From Gammaproteobacteria bacterium (GTDB taxonomy: Bacteria > Pseudomonadota > Gammaproteobacteria > UBA6186 > Azoamicaceae): a stretch of 64,000 nt of DNA. Numbering within the stretch: position 1 is the first letter of the stretch; each line of letters begins with the position of its first letter. The notes below the pieces were generated by a model, which was given only the letters and a program-made list of their open reading frames with translations, was not told the DNA's origin and did not search any database. Below, piece by piece: positions 50,486 through 59,336 of this stretch. A program made the position numbers and the translations under genes. The stretch is taken from contig JAUIIV010000003.1 in NCBI GenBank assembly GCA_030431675.1, positions 62,001 through 126,000 on the forward strand, in the 5' to 3' direction.

Positions 50486-51912
50486 ATTTAAGTGATATTT
50501 TTATGTTTCTGGGTCTGTCGTGGCACGGACCAGATCAGAAGCTAGCAGAGATAAAATTAGATAGTCGCCAGGTTAAGCCTGGCGATTTATTTTTAGCTGT
50601 TCCCGGTGCAAAATTTAATGGGCGTGATTATATTACGCAGGCCTTAGAAAATGGTGCAGCAGTAATCTTAGTCGATGATCCAGAGTACAAAGTAGAATTA
50701 CCAATTATTCAAGTGCCTAATTTGCAACTAATAGTTGCAGAGTTGGCTGCTTTCTTTTATCAATGGCCATCAGAGCAGATGGATATCATCGGTATAACTG
50801 GCACTAACGGTAAAACATCAATCAGCCATTATTTAGCACAAATATTTAAAGCTAATCGTATAAACTGTGGAATAATGGGTACGTTAGGTAATGGCCAATA
50901 TGGGCGCTTATCTAAATCTAACTTAACTACCAGTGATAGTTGTACCGTGCAGCGCCAACTGGCAGAGTTTTTGCGTCAACATACCAAGTATGTAGCTATG
51001 GAAGTATCTTCGCATGCCTTGCAACAAAGACGTTTAGATTTTGTAAAGTTTTCTACTGCAGTATTTACAAATTTAACACAAGATCATTTAGATTATCATG
51101 GCACTATGGACCAATATTTTGCTGCTAAAGCATTATTATTTGCAGATTTTTATCCAGAGCGGCGTGTGATTAATTTGGACTCTCCCTATGGCATGCAATT
51201 ATTAAATACCTATTCTGGATTATGTTACTCAATTTATGACCCAACTGCTGATATATATACAGAACATAACAAAATATATACTCCTTGGGGCACCGGTATT
51301 TTAATGAATCCTTTGTTGGGTGATTTTAATCTAAGTAATATCTTGGCATGCATAGCGGTTTGTGGTTTGTATGGCTTGGATTTTGATTTGATTTTGCAGG
51401 GAGTCAAAAATCTACAGTCTGTTCCGGGGCGGATGCAAAAGCTAAGCTATGACGGTGGCCCACAAGTAATAGTTGACTATGCTCATACTCCAGATGCACT
51501 GGAAAACGCCTTACAAGCATTGCATTTTTATAGTAGTGGAGAGATTTATTGTATTTTTGGGTGTGGTGGTGATAGGGACCCCGGTAAGAGACCACTAATG
51601 CTGTCAGCAGCACTGGACAATAGTGATTATGTAGTTATTACCCAGGATAATCCTCGTACGGAAGAGCCAGATAAGATAGTGGCAGATATCTTAAGCCTAA
51701 CTGCTGATAGGCGAAGTATAAATGTTATTCAAGATAGAAGACAGGCAATCCAAGATACTATTAGACGAGCTAAGCCGGAAGATGTAATCTTGATTGCTGG
51801 TAAAGGTCACGAAAATGTACAAATAATTGGCAATGATGAACATCCATTTTCTGATGCTGAAGTAGCATTAGAGGTATTAAATAATATAGGAGAAAATGTA
51901 TGTCCAAATTAA
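50482..51912 (+). CDS. murE: UDP-MurNAc-tripeptide synthetase MurE
   Basis: A 476-residue Mur ligase. The ATP loop is GITGTNGKTSISHYL, the carbamylated-lysine region is AMEVSSHAL, and DNPRTEEPDKIVADI contains the DNPR motif of enzymes that add meso-diaminopimelate. The start codon at 50482 is GTG, overlapping the ftsI stop. It adds the third residue to the peptidoglycan stem in the cytoplasm. A meso-DAP wall is expected for this group of bacteria. It overlaps murF by 13 bases. Confidence 0.95.
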   Translation: MNLSDIFMFLGLSWHGPDQKLAEIKLDSRQVKPGDLFLAVPGAKFNGRDYITQALENGAAVILVDDPEYKVELPIIQVPNLQLIVAELAAFFYQWPSEQMDIIGITGTNGKTSISHYLAQIFKANRINCGIMGTLGNGQYGRLSKSNLTTSDSCTVQRQLAEFLRQHTKYVAMEVSSHALQQRRLDFVKFSTAVFTNLTQDHLDYHGTMDQYFAAKALLFADFYPERRVINLDSPYGMQLLNTYSGLCYSIYDPTADIYTEHNKIYTPWGTGILMNPLLGDFNLSNILACIAVCGLYGLDFDLILQGVKNLQSVPGRMQKLSYDGGPQVIVDYAHTPDALENALQALHFYSSGEIYCIFGCGGDRDPGKRPLMLSAALDNSDYVVITQDNPRTEEPDKIVADILSLTADRRSINVIQDRRQAIQDTIRRAKPEDVILIAGKGHENVQIIGNDEHPFSDAEVALEVLNNIGENVCPN

Positions 51913-53237
51913 CACTTGCAGAAATTGCTCAAGCATTAGTTTTACCTGTGCCAGAGCAAGACGTAACTATCAACAATGTATCTACGGACTCACGTACTTT
52001 ACAACGTGGGGATTTGTTTGTTGCGCTGCGCGGTGAAAATTTTGATGGGCATAACTATACAGAACAAGCAGTTGCAGCTGGTGCTGCAGCAGTGATTGTT
52101 GACAGAGAAGTACAAGCAGATATTCCTGTATTAAAAGTATCGGATACTTTGCGTGCCTATGCGCAAATAGCGGCCGTTTACCGCAGTAAGTTTACAATAC
52201 CAATGGCAGCAGTAACTGGTAGCTGTGGTAAAACCACCGTAAAAAATATGTTAACTAGCATCTTATCGCAGGCCGGAAATGTGCTGGCTCCTGAAGGCAG
52301 CTTTAATAACGAAGTTGGAGTGCCATATACTATTTTAAAGTTACGCCCGGAGCATGATTTTGCAGTATTTGAGATGGGAGCTAAGAATACTGGTGACATT
52401 GAGTACTTGATGCAGATTGTGAAACCAGATGTTGCCTTAATTAACAATGCAGCTCCTGCACATCTGGAAACTTTTGGTGATGTGGATGGTATTGCCAAAG
52501 TGAAAGGTGAAATTTATGAGCAATTGAATGGTACTGCAGCGTTAAATGTAGATGATGTATACGCTCCATACTGGCTAACTCTAATTAAGGATCAACCAGT
52601 TATTACCTTTGGTCTTGAATCTAAAGCAGATATTACTTGTGCATTTATTATTGAGGAGCATCATCAGGTTAAGTTTGATTTGATTACTGATATTGGGCAG
52701 GCAACTGTAACAATGCAAGTTCTAGGCATGCATAATGTTATGAATGCATTGGCAGCCACTGCATTGGCTCGTGGTTTGAAAGTTTCTTTAGAACATATTA
52801 AAGCTGGTTTGGAAGCTTTTGTTCCTACTACGCGTAGGATGCAAGTTAAGGTTGGTAAGCATGGTGCAAAAATAATAGATGATAGTTATAACGCCAATCC
52901 TGTGGCTATGAGCAAAGCAATAGAAGTATTAGCTAAGCAGCAAGGCCGCAAAATTATGGTTGTGGCTGATATGTTAGAAATGGGCCAAGACTCTGTAAAC
53001 CTGCATACTGAATTAGGTAAGCAAATACGGGCAGCGCAAATTGATAAACTATATGCCTATGGCGACTTGGCAAGGCATACTGCAAGTGCTTATGGCGATG
53101 AAGATGCATTTTATACAGATAAGGCTCAATTAAGCAGTGCTTTATTAAATACGATGGATAAAGATACGATAGTTTTGGTTAAGGGTTCTAACGGCATGCA
53201 TTTAGAGGAAGTGGTTAATGTTATTGTGGCTGAGTGA
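51900..53237 (+). CDS. murF: UDP-MurNAc-tripeptide D-alanyl-D-alanine ligase MurF
   Basis: A 445-residue Mur ligase with N-terminal [20 protein letters not shown], the ATP loop [15 protein letters not shown] (with the MurF-type Cys in place of Asn), [11 protein letters not shown] and [12 protein letters not shown] near the C-terminus. It attaches D-Ala-D-Ala to complete the pentapeptide. The start lies inside the murE 3' end, and its own end overlaps mraY by 20 bases. Confidence 0.95.
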   Translation: MSKLTLAEIAQALVLPVPEQDVTINNVSTDSRTLQRGDLFVALRGENFDGHNYTEQAVAAGAAAVIVDREVQADIPVLKVSDTLRAYAQIAAVYRSKFTIPMAAVTGSCGKTTVKNMLTSILSQAGNVLAPEGSFNNEVGVPYTILKLRPEHDFAVFEMGAKNTGDIEYLMQIVKPDVALINNAAPAHLETFGDVDGIAKVKGEIYEQLNGTAALNVDDVYAPYWLTLIKDQPVITFGLESKADITCAFIIEEHHQVKFDLITDIGQATVTMQVLGMHNVMNALAATALARGLKVSLEHIKAGLEAFVPTTRRMQVKVGKHGAKIIDDSYNANPVAMSKAIEVLAKQQGRKIMVVADMLEMGQDSVNLHTELGKQIRAAQIDKLYAYGDLARHTASAYGDEDAFYTDKAQLSSALLNTMDKDTIVLVKGSNGMHLEEVVNVIVAE

Positions 53238-54288
53238 ATATTTACAACAATTTTTTCATGCGCTGGGAGTGTTTCAATATATAACCCTGCGTGCAGTGAT
53301 GGCAGCGCTTACTTCGATGATAATTTCGTTGGTTATGGGGCCAAGCATCATTGCATGGTTATCTAAGGAGCAGATTGGTCAGGTGGTGCGTGAGGATGGG
53401 CCCCAGTCGCATCTAAGTAAGTCTGGTACTCCTACTATGGGCGGGGTGTTGATTTTAGCATCTATTACTATTACTACTTTGCTGTGGAGTGATTTAAGTA
53501 ATATCTATGTCTGGGCAGTATTATTAACCACACTTGCCTTTGGTTGTATTGGGTGGATAGACGATTATCTTAAATTGGTCCTAAAGCATTCGCGTGGTTT
53601 GGCTAGTCGTTGGAAATATTTTTGGCAGTCAGTATTTGGTATAATCGCTGCTTTATTTTTATACGCACATTCTTCTGGTGCTCTATTAGTACCTTTTTTC
53701 AAGAATGTTGTTATTCCCCTAGGGCCTCTATACATACTGTTTGCATACTTTGTGATTGTTGGCACTAGTAATGCGGTAAATTTAACAGATGGCTTAGATG
53801 GCTTAGCTATACTGCCTACAGTATTAATTGCCGGTGCTTTAGGTATTTTTGCATATATTACTGGACACATTAAATTTGCTGAGTATCTAGTTATGCCATA
53901 TGTGCCAGGTGTTGGTGAAGTGGCTGTATTTTGTGCAGCAATGGTTGGCTCTGGGCTAGGATTCTTGTGGTATAACACTTATCCAGCAAAGATCTTCATG
54001 GGTGATGTTGGTGCTTTAGCATTAGGCGCTGCTTTAGGTATCATTGCAGTTTTAGTGCGTCAGGAATTAGTTTTAGGCATTATGGGCGGGGTGTTTGTAA
54101 TTGAGACACTATCGGTAATGTTACAAGTTGGCTCTTATAAATTACGTGGTAAGCGAATATTTAAGATGGCGCCTATACATCATCATTATGAACTAGCTGG
54201 TTGGCCAGAGCCTAGAATTATTGTGCGGTTTTGGATCTTAACTGTGATTTTAGTATTGTTTGGATTAGCAACAATTAAGTTGAGATAG
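53218..54288 (+). CDS. mraY: phospho-MurNAc-pentapeptide transferase MraY
   Basis: A 356-residue membrane protein with about ten helices. Conserved cytoplasmic loops include [48 protein letters not shown] and [13 protein letters not shown] with the His cluster. It transfers phospho-MurNAc-pentapeptide to undecaprenyl phosphate, giving lipid I on the inner leaflet. It starts with TTG or the GTG a few codons further on; a normal ATG lies at residue 28, so the exact start is uncertain. Confidence 0.95.
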   Translation: MLLWLSEYLQQFFHALGVFQYITLRAVMAALTSMIISLVMGPSIIAWLSKEQIGQVVREDGPQSHLSKSGTPTMGGVLILASITITTLLWSDLSNIYVWAVLLTTLAFGCIGWIDDYLKLVLKHSRGLASRWKYFWQSVFGIIAALFLYAHSSGALLVPFFKNVVIPLGPLYILFAYFVIVGTSNAVNLTDGLDGLAILPTVLIAGALGIFAYITGHIKFAEYLVMPYVPGVGEVAVFCAAMVGSGLGFLWYNTYPAKIFMGDVGALALGAALGIIAVLVRQELVLGIMGGVFVIETLSVMLQVGSYKLRGKRIFKMAPIHHHYELAGWPEPRIIVRFWILTVILVLFGLATIKLR

Positions 54289-54291
54289 AGT

Positions 54292-55572
54292 ATGCTAAAT
54301 GATCACAAACGTAAATATTGTGTGGTGGGTTTGGGTGCTACTGGTTGGTCGGTAGTAAATTATTTGCTCAAAACTAATGCTGACTTTGTAGTTACAGATT
54401 CACGTACAGCACCACCAAAGCTTGCAGAGTTTAAGTCTTTATGTCCACATGTGCCATTGTACTTAGGGGCAATCAATATTCCAGCTGATTGTACTGAAGT
54501 GGTAGTAAGTCCAGGTATAGTAGTAGAGACTACTTTACCCAAATATGGTGATATAGAATTATTTGCAAGTGTTGTTGATAAGCCGGTTATTGGTATTACT
54601 GGCTCTAACGGTAAAAGTACGGTTACCACTTTGCTTGGTGATATGGCGCGTGCTAGTGGCTTTAACCCAGGTGTTGGAGGTAATCTAGGCACCCCTGCTT
54701 TAGATTTGTTGGATAAAGGCCATGATCTATATGTATTAGAGTTATCTAGTTTCCAACTGGAGACAACCGATAACTTGTCACTTAAAGTCGCCACTATTTT
54801 AAACTTAAGTCCAGATCATTTAGATAGATATACTGATATGCATGAGTATGCATATGCTAAGCAACGTATTTATAAAAATGCCGAATTTGCTGTGACAAAT
54901 GTAGATGATGTTGCAACGGCTGTTGATAAGCCAGGTTTAAGTTTTGGTTTAAGTTCTGGAAACTACCATTTGCAAGATGATTGCTTAACTAAGAATGGAC
55001 AACAACTGTTAGCCATAAAAGAGTTAGGGATTTTAGGACAACATAATCAACTAAATGCCTTGGCTGCTTTAGCAATTGGTGAATTGGCAGGTTTCTCTCT
55101 ACCAAGTATGTTACAGGTATTGCGTGATTTTAATGGTTTAGAGCATCGCTGTGAAAAAATTATGCAAGATAGCAGGCGAGTTTTATGGGTCAATGATTCT
55201 AAGGGTACAAATCCTGGGGCTACTTTAGCTGCTTTGTATGGTTTGGTCGATAATATTAGTGGGAAGTGGGTGATTGTCTTAGGTGGTGAAGGTAAGCAAG
55301 CAGATTTTTCTGAGCTTTGTACCTCGGTGGCTAAGCACTGTAAGGCAGCTATACTAATCGGTGCAGAGCAACAAAATCTAGCTAAGCTATTAGATAATAA
55401 AATACCTTGTTATAGAGCTAAAGATTTATCGTCGGTAGTATCTATCGGACGTGATATAACCCAGTCTGGGGATGGGGTCTTATTTTCACCAGCATGTGCA
55501 AGCTTTGATATGTTTGATAATTATCAACAACGTGGAGAGGTCTTTAAACACCATGCGCGCAACTACGCATAA
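54292..55572 (+). CDS. murD: UDP-MurNAc-L-alanine D-glutamate ligase MurD
   Basis: A 426-residue Mur ligase. The N-terminal UDP-binding part has CVVGLGATGWSVVNYL. The ATP loop is IGITGSNGKSTVTTLL, followed by LELSSFQLETT with the carbamylated-lysine neighbourhood and VNDSKGTNPGATLAAL. It adds D-glutamate to UDP-MurNAc-L-Ala. Its end overlaps the predicted ftsW start by 20 bases. Confidence 0.95.
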   Translation: MLNDHKRKYCVVGLGATGWSVVNYLLKTNADFVVTDSRTAPPKLAEFKSLCPHVPLYLGAINIPADCTEVVVSPGIVVETTLPKYGDIELFASVVDKPVIGITGSNGKSTVTTLLGDMARASGFNPGVGGNLGTPALDLLDKGHDLYVLELSSFQLETTDNLSLKVATILNLSPDHLDRYTDMHEYAYAKQRIYKNAEFAVTNVDDVATAVDKPGLSFGLSSGNYHLQDDCLTKNGQQLLAIKELGILGQHNQLNALAALAIGELAGFSLPSMLQVLRDFNGLEHRCEKIMQDSRRVLWVNDSKGTNPGATLAALYGLVDNISGKWVIVLGGEGKQADFSELCTSVAKHCKAAILIGAEQQNLAKLLDNKIPCYRAKDLSSVVSIGRDITQSGDGVLFSPACASFDMFDNYQQRGEVFKHHARNYA

Positions 55573-56656
55573 ATTAGAGCCTAAATTTGATCAGTGGCTG
55601 CTGCTCACTTTTATGTCTATTTTACTGCTTGGCTTTGTAATGGTGACATCTGCCGCAGTCCCAATATCTCATAAAATCATCTGGCATCAAGCAGTATATA
55701 TAGCTGCGGGTGTATTTTGTGGCTTGATAGTAACTTTTATTCCTACCGCTTTATTGCAAAGATATAGCCATGTATTGTTGCTCATAAGCGCTATCCTATT
55801 AACTTTAGTGCTGATCCCAGGCATTACTAGACCTATTAATGGCAGCATGCGCTGGCTTTTTCTAGGCCCCATATCAGTACAACCATCAGAAATAGCTAAG
55901 ATTGCTTTAGTATTCTATATCGCAGGGTATATGGTACGGCGAAATTATCAGATGCAAAACACGTTGCAAGGGTTTTTGATCCCTATGATTGTATTAGCAT
56001 TGGCTGCCTCACTATTGATGTTAGAGCCTGATTTTGGTGCGGTAGTAGTGATTGCAACGACTATTTTAGGTATGTTATTTCTTGGTGGTGTCAGAATAAA
56101 ATACTTTCTAGTGCTAGTTCCTTTTATTGGGTGCGTGTTGAGCTTTTTAGCATTCTCTTCTTCGTATAGGGTGCAACGTTTGGTAGCGTTTAGAGATCCA
56201 TGGGCTGATCAATTTAATTCTGGTTATCAGTTGGTACAGTCCTTAATAGCTTTTGGTCGTGGCTCTTGGCTTGGATCTGGTTTAGGCAATAGTGTGCAAA
56301 AGTTATCTTATCTACCAGAATCCCATAGCGACTTTATTTTTGCAGTTATCGCGGAGGAGCTAGGGCTGGTTGGGGTTATAATCGTCTTAATGTTATATGG
56401 GATCTTTACTTTTAGGGCGATGGAGATTGGTCGAAAGGCTAAGCAGAAGGGACTAGAATTTGCTGGTAATATGGCCTATGGCTTGGGGTTATTAATTGCG
56501 CTGCAGATGATAATCAATATATGCGTAAATGTGGGGCTTCTTCCTACTAAAGGCCTTACTTTACCTTTAATGAGCGCCGGAGGCAGTAGTATGATTATGG
56601 CCTGTATTGCAGTTGGGGTCTTGTTTCGCGTTGATTATGAAACAAAGCTTGTCTAA
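55553..56656 (+). CDS. ftsW: septal peptidoglycan glycosyltransferase FtsW
   Basis: A 367-residue SEDS protein when started at ATG 55553 (MRATTHK), inside the end of murD; an earlier reading from 55472 is hydrophilic and less likely. About ten helices are seen. The SEDS signatures are PINGSMRWLFLGPISVQPSEIAK, read in two parts, then LEPDFGAVVV, YLPESHSDFIFAVIAEELG and the C-terminal LPLMSAGGSSM. FtsW polymerises lipid II at the septum with FtsI. It is the last core dcw gene before the insertion that separates it from murG. Confidence 0.95.
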   Translation: MRATTHKLEPKFDQWLLLTFMSILLLGFVMVTSAAVPISHKIIWHQAVYIAAGVFCGLIVTFIPTALLQRYSHVLLLISAILLTLVLIPGITRPINGSMRWLFLGPISVQPSEIAKIALVFYIAGYMVRRNYQMQNTLQGFLIPMIVLALAASLLMLEPDFGAVVVIATTILGMLFLGGVRIKYFLVLVPFIGCVLSFLAFSSSYRVQRLVAFRDPWADQFNSGYQLVQSLIAFGRGSWLGSGLGNSVQKLSYLPESHSDFIFAVIAEELGLVGVIIVLMLYGIFTFRAMEIGRKAKQKGLEFAGNMAYGLGLLIALQMIINICVNVGLLPTKGLTLPLMSAGGSSMIMACIAVGVLFRVDYETKLV

Positions 56657-56665
56657 ACTTTCTGT

Positions 56666-57055
56666 ATGAAAGTTAAATTAATACTATTGTGCTTTAGCCT
56701 ATTCATTAGCGGTGCGACCTATGCAGCATCTGGTTCATTATGGGGCGATATTGATCAACCGATGCAAGATGCCAAAGACGCTGTTAGGGAGCAGATGGCT
56801 GAAGAAGCGAAACTATTGGAAGAGCAAACTGCTAAAGCCGAAGCAGAAGCTGGCAAGACAGTATGTGAAGTATTGATTGCCCAACCAAGGTTAGACTTTG
56901 ACAATTTAAATGATCCAGATTTGTTAGCAAAACTCCGCACTACCATGAATGCAATGCCAGATGAGTATAAAGTGTTGGTATCAACACATGATGCAATGGA
57001 TGAGTTGTATCAACAGTATCGTAATAAGTATATTAGAACCTATTGTACTAAGTAG
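56666..57055 (+). CDS. small exported protein of unknown function
   Basis: A 129-residue protein with a signal peptide (LILLCFSLFISGATYAAS, cleavage near residue 21). A charged helical stretch follows (AVREQMAEEAKLLEEQTAKA), then a globular tail with two Cys residues that could form a disulfide. No family is recognised. It lies 9 bases after ftsW on the same strand, so it is probably co-transcribed with the division genes. A periplasmic role near the divisome is possible but is inference from position only. Confidence 0.7.
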   Translation: MKVKLILLCFSLFISGATYAASGSLWGDIDQPMQDAKDAVREQMAEEAKLLEEQTAKAEAEAGKTVCEVLIAQPRLDFDNLNDPDLLAKLRTTMNAMPDEYKVLVSTHDAMDELYQQYRNKYIRTYCTK

Positions 57056-57088
57056 GTAGCCCTTAAAGAGAAAAGATCCTGCATCATA

Positions 57089-57184
57089 CTAAAACTTTTC
57101 ACCAATTGTGCACCTTAGCGTGGTTTTACTAGACTGCCTTGGTCCAGTTAAGGCTACCACAGAAAAAAAGTGTGGATACACGTT
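57089..57184 (-). pseudogene. Walker A remnant of a DUF4143-type AAA ATPase
   Basis: On the minus strand the sequence encodes NVYPHFFSVVALTGPRQSSK and then TTLRC, followed after a few codons by a stop. VVALTGPRQSxKTTL is the Walker A segment of DUF4143-type ATPases, with Gly changed to Ser. No start and no further domain remain. The 310-base gap between 57056 and 57365 holds this remnant and two small dyads upstream of the next ATPase gene. Confidence 0.7.
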
Positions 57185-57286
57185 CTGGCATATGCTGTGT
57201 GTTGCTTGTAAATAACTTAAATTCTCTGCACCTAGTATACATCCATATGCCCCTCTTGCACCAACTCCTTGTTTATTAACCAAAAC

Positions 57287-57330
57287 GGAGTTATACTCCT
57301 GTATGGTTGTCTTAGAAAGGAATATACTCC
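57287..57330 (+). promoter_or_regulatory. paired short dyads upstream of the intact ATPase
   Basis: GGAGTTATACTCC (57287-57299) is a 5-bp stem with a 3-base loop. GGAATATACTCC (57319-57330) is a near copy 32 bases downstream. They may be operator half-sites for the AAA ATPase gene. A similar element (GAGG, seven bases, CCTC) stands before the ATPase remnant at 39165-39179. Confidence 0.35.
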
Positions 57331-57365
57331 CTTCTGGTTACGTAAATTAATTGTGGGTGGTAGAA

Positions 57366-58532
57366 ATGTTTAAAAGACTTATGAAAGTTGATGTCCCAAA
57401 GGGTCAGTCATTATTTTTATGGGGAGCAAGGAATACAGGTAAATCTACCTATTTACGTACACAGTACCTATCCTCAATTTACTATGATTTACTAAAATCT
57501 GATGTATATGCCGAATTAAACATAAAGCCCTGGCTGCTTAGAGAGCAACTGCTTGCAGAGCCTAAAGAAAAGTTATCTCATCCGGTTATTTTAGATGAAG
57601 TGCAAAAGATCCCACAATTATTAGATGAAGTACACTGGTTAATTGAAAATGAGGGGATCTCATTTATATTGTGTGGCTCCAGTGCGCGCAAATTAAAAAG
57701 AGGGGGTGCTAATTTATTAGCAGGGCGTGCCTGGGGCTATTCTTTCTACCCTCTAGTATGTAAAGAAATACCAGATTTTGAACTATTACGGGCATTAAAT
57801 AACGGTTTATTGCCTATAAACTATTTAAGTGTTCAGCCAGAGCAATCATTGCGCAGTTATGTAGGCATGTATCTTAAAGAAGAGATTCAGTCTGAGGGAT
57901 TTGTGCGTAATCTATCAGGTTTTTCAAAATTTTTAGATGTTGTTGGATTTAGTAATGGAGAAATGGTTGACTATACGAATGTTGCTCGGGATTGTGGTAT
58001 AGATGCTAAAACAGTTAAGTCTTATTATCAAATCTTAGTTGATACATTAATCGCTTATATTATAGAGCCTTTTTCTATTAAGAAAAAAAGAGAGTTAATT
58101 GTTGCAACTCCTAAGTTCTATCTTTTTGATACTGGAGTGGCAAATTTTTTGACTAATAAGAAAATTACCAGTTTAACAGGATTTGATGCGGGCAATTCAT
58201 TTGAACATTTTATTTTAATGGAAATAATGGCTTATATAGGAATGCATGGAAAGAATCAGCAGGTAAAATATTGGCGTACAAAAAATAAGTTGGAAGTAGA
58301 CTTTATTTTAGATCAGGGCAATGTAGCGGTTGAAGTGAAATTATCCGCAGATCCACAACCTAAAGATCTTAAAGGATTGTTTGCATTTTACCAGGATTAT
58401 AAACCTAAGCATTCGCTAGTTGTATGTAACGCTAATAAAAAAAGAGTTGTTAAACGAGATGCAGAATTTTCGTATGAAATTTTACCATGGAAACAATTTA
58501 TAGATAATATGTGGCAAGGACAATATTTTTAA
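57366..58532 (+). CDS. AAA ATPase with DUF4143 domain, intact
   Basis: A 388-residue protein started at ATG 57366; the longer reading from a TTG at 57351 is less likely. It has Walker A (LFLWGARNTGKSTYLR), Walker B (HPVILDEVQKIPQ), ILCGSSARKLK and LLAGRAWGYSFYPL. A winged-helix segment follows (TNVARDCGIDAKTVKSYY), then the DUF4143 domain with FYLFDTGVANFL and EVDFILDQGNVAVEVKLS, which has the acidic/Lys spacing of PD-(D/E)XK nucleases. The full length and intact motifs distinguish it from the other copies in the window. Such genes are numerous in some bacteria and sit in mobile or accessory regions; their molecular role is not established. It lies inside the dcw cluster. Confidence 0.85.
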   Translation: MFKRLMKVDVPKGQSLFLWGARNTGKSTYLRTQYLSSIYYDLLKSDVYAELNIKPWLLREQLLAEPKEKLSHPVILDEVQKIPQLLDEVHWLIENEGISFILCGSSARKLKRGGANLLAGRAWGYSFYPLVCKEIPDFELLRALNNGLLPINYLSVQPEQSLRSYVGMYLKEEIQSEGFVRNLSGFSKFLDVVGFSNGEMVDYTNVARDCGIDAKTVKSYYQILVDTLIAYIIEPFSIKKKRELIVATPKFYLFDTGVANFLTNKKITSLTGFDAGNSFEHFILMEIMAYIGMHGKNQQVKYWRTKNKLEVDFILDQGNVAVEVKLSADPQPKDLKGLFAFYQDYKPKHSLVVCNANKKRVVKRDAEFSYEILPWKQFIDNMWQGQYF

Positions 58533-58559
58533 GAGCTAGTATTTTATATTAAAACTTCA

Positions 58560-58590
58560 AAGCCTAGATTAGTAATACTATTCTAGGCTT
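58560..58590 (+). terminator. hairpin terminator after the AAA ATPase
   Basis: AAGCCTAGA pairs with TCTAGGCTT (9 bp), with an inner TAGTA/TACTA pairing after one mismatch, 27 bases past the stop. It may serve both the ATPase and the facing minus-strand genes. Confidence 0.6.
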
Positions 58591-58635
58591 GTATAGCAGG
58601 AAATTCTTAGGTTTTACCTAAGTGGCTTCATAAAT

Positions 58636-59301
58636 TTAGATTGTAGGCCTAAGTTTGGTAGCGTTGGCTACTGCCTGAGAATCTTTTGCTACAGAAGATC
58701 CCACTTGTTGCTTGTCACAAAATGCAGTAAGTAGAGCTTTTGGTTTTGCACTTGATTGTTCTGCTTTACAAATCGCCGCTTTGACTGTTTTCTGTAAACC
58801 CTGTATGCATTCCCGTAAACGTTGGCTATGTGATTGTTGCGAATCGCTTGGGTATTTTGCTGCGTGTATTGCCATTGCTATGACTGCGCCTTGTTCTTCT
58901 AAAATTTCTGAGGCTTTGTCTAGAGATTCTTCTAGTTTATCTTGTGTGGCATTAAGAGGGGCGACAATATCTTCAGGAGTTTTCTTTGCATTGTGCAAAT
59001 CTATTACTAAATCAAAAGATTTCTTAACCATATGCTCTACAAATGGCACAAAAAAACCTTGTGTTGTCACTTCTTTTTCAAACTGTGTAAAAGATTTCAT
59101 TAATGGTTCATTTTCAGCTTCTTCAGCAAAAATTTTATCTGCCATTTCTGCAATGACTGGTTTGCAACGATTGATCATTAATGAAGATTCTAAATTACAT
59201 TCTTCTGCAAGTCTGATTATGACATTAATGTCAGATGCTGTAACATCATCCGAATCATCTTCAATAAATATTTTTCGTAGTTCTTGCATTGTTACACTCA
59301 T
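58636..59301 (-). CDS. unknown helical protein downstream of the FtsH-like gene
   Basis: A 221-residue protein, mostly predicted helix, with no signal peptide or membrane segment. Segments such as LDKASEILEEQGAVIAM and LRECIQGLQKTVKAAI are amphipathic. It contains several Cys but no recognised motif. It lies 35 bases downstream of the FtsH-like gene on the same strand, so the two are probably one operon. It could be a substrate or adaptor of that protease, or an unrelated effector-like protein. No function is assigned. Confidence 0.65.
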   Translation of the reverse strand: MSVTMQELRKIFIEDDSDDVTASDINVIIRLAEECNLESSLMINRCKPVIAEMADKIFAEEAENEPLMKSFTQFEKEVTTQGFFVPFVEHMVKKSFDLVIDLHNAKKTPEDIVAPLNATQDKLEESLDKASEILEEQGAVIAMAIHAAKYPSDSQQSHSQRLRECIQGLQKTVKAAICKAEQSSAKPKALLTAFCDKQQVGSSVAKDSQAVANATKLRPTI

Positions 59302-59336
59302 GTCTTCACCTATTATAGTTTTTGTTCTTAATTGAT

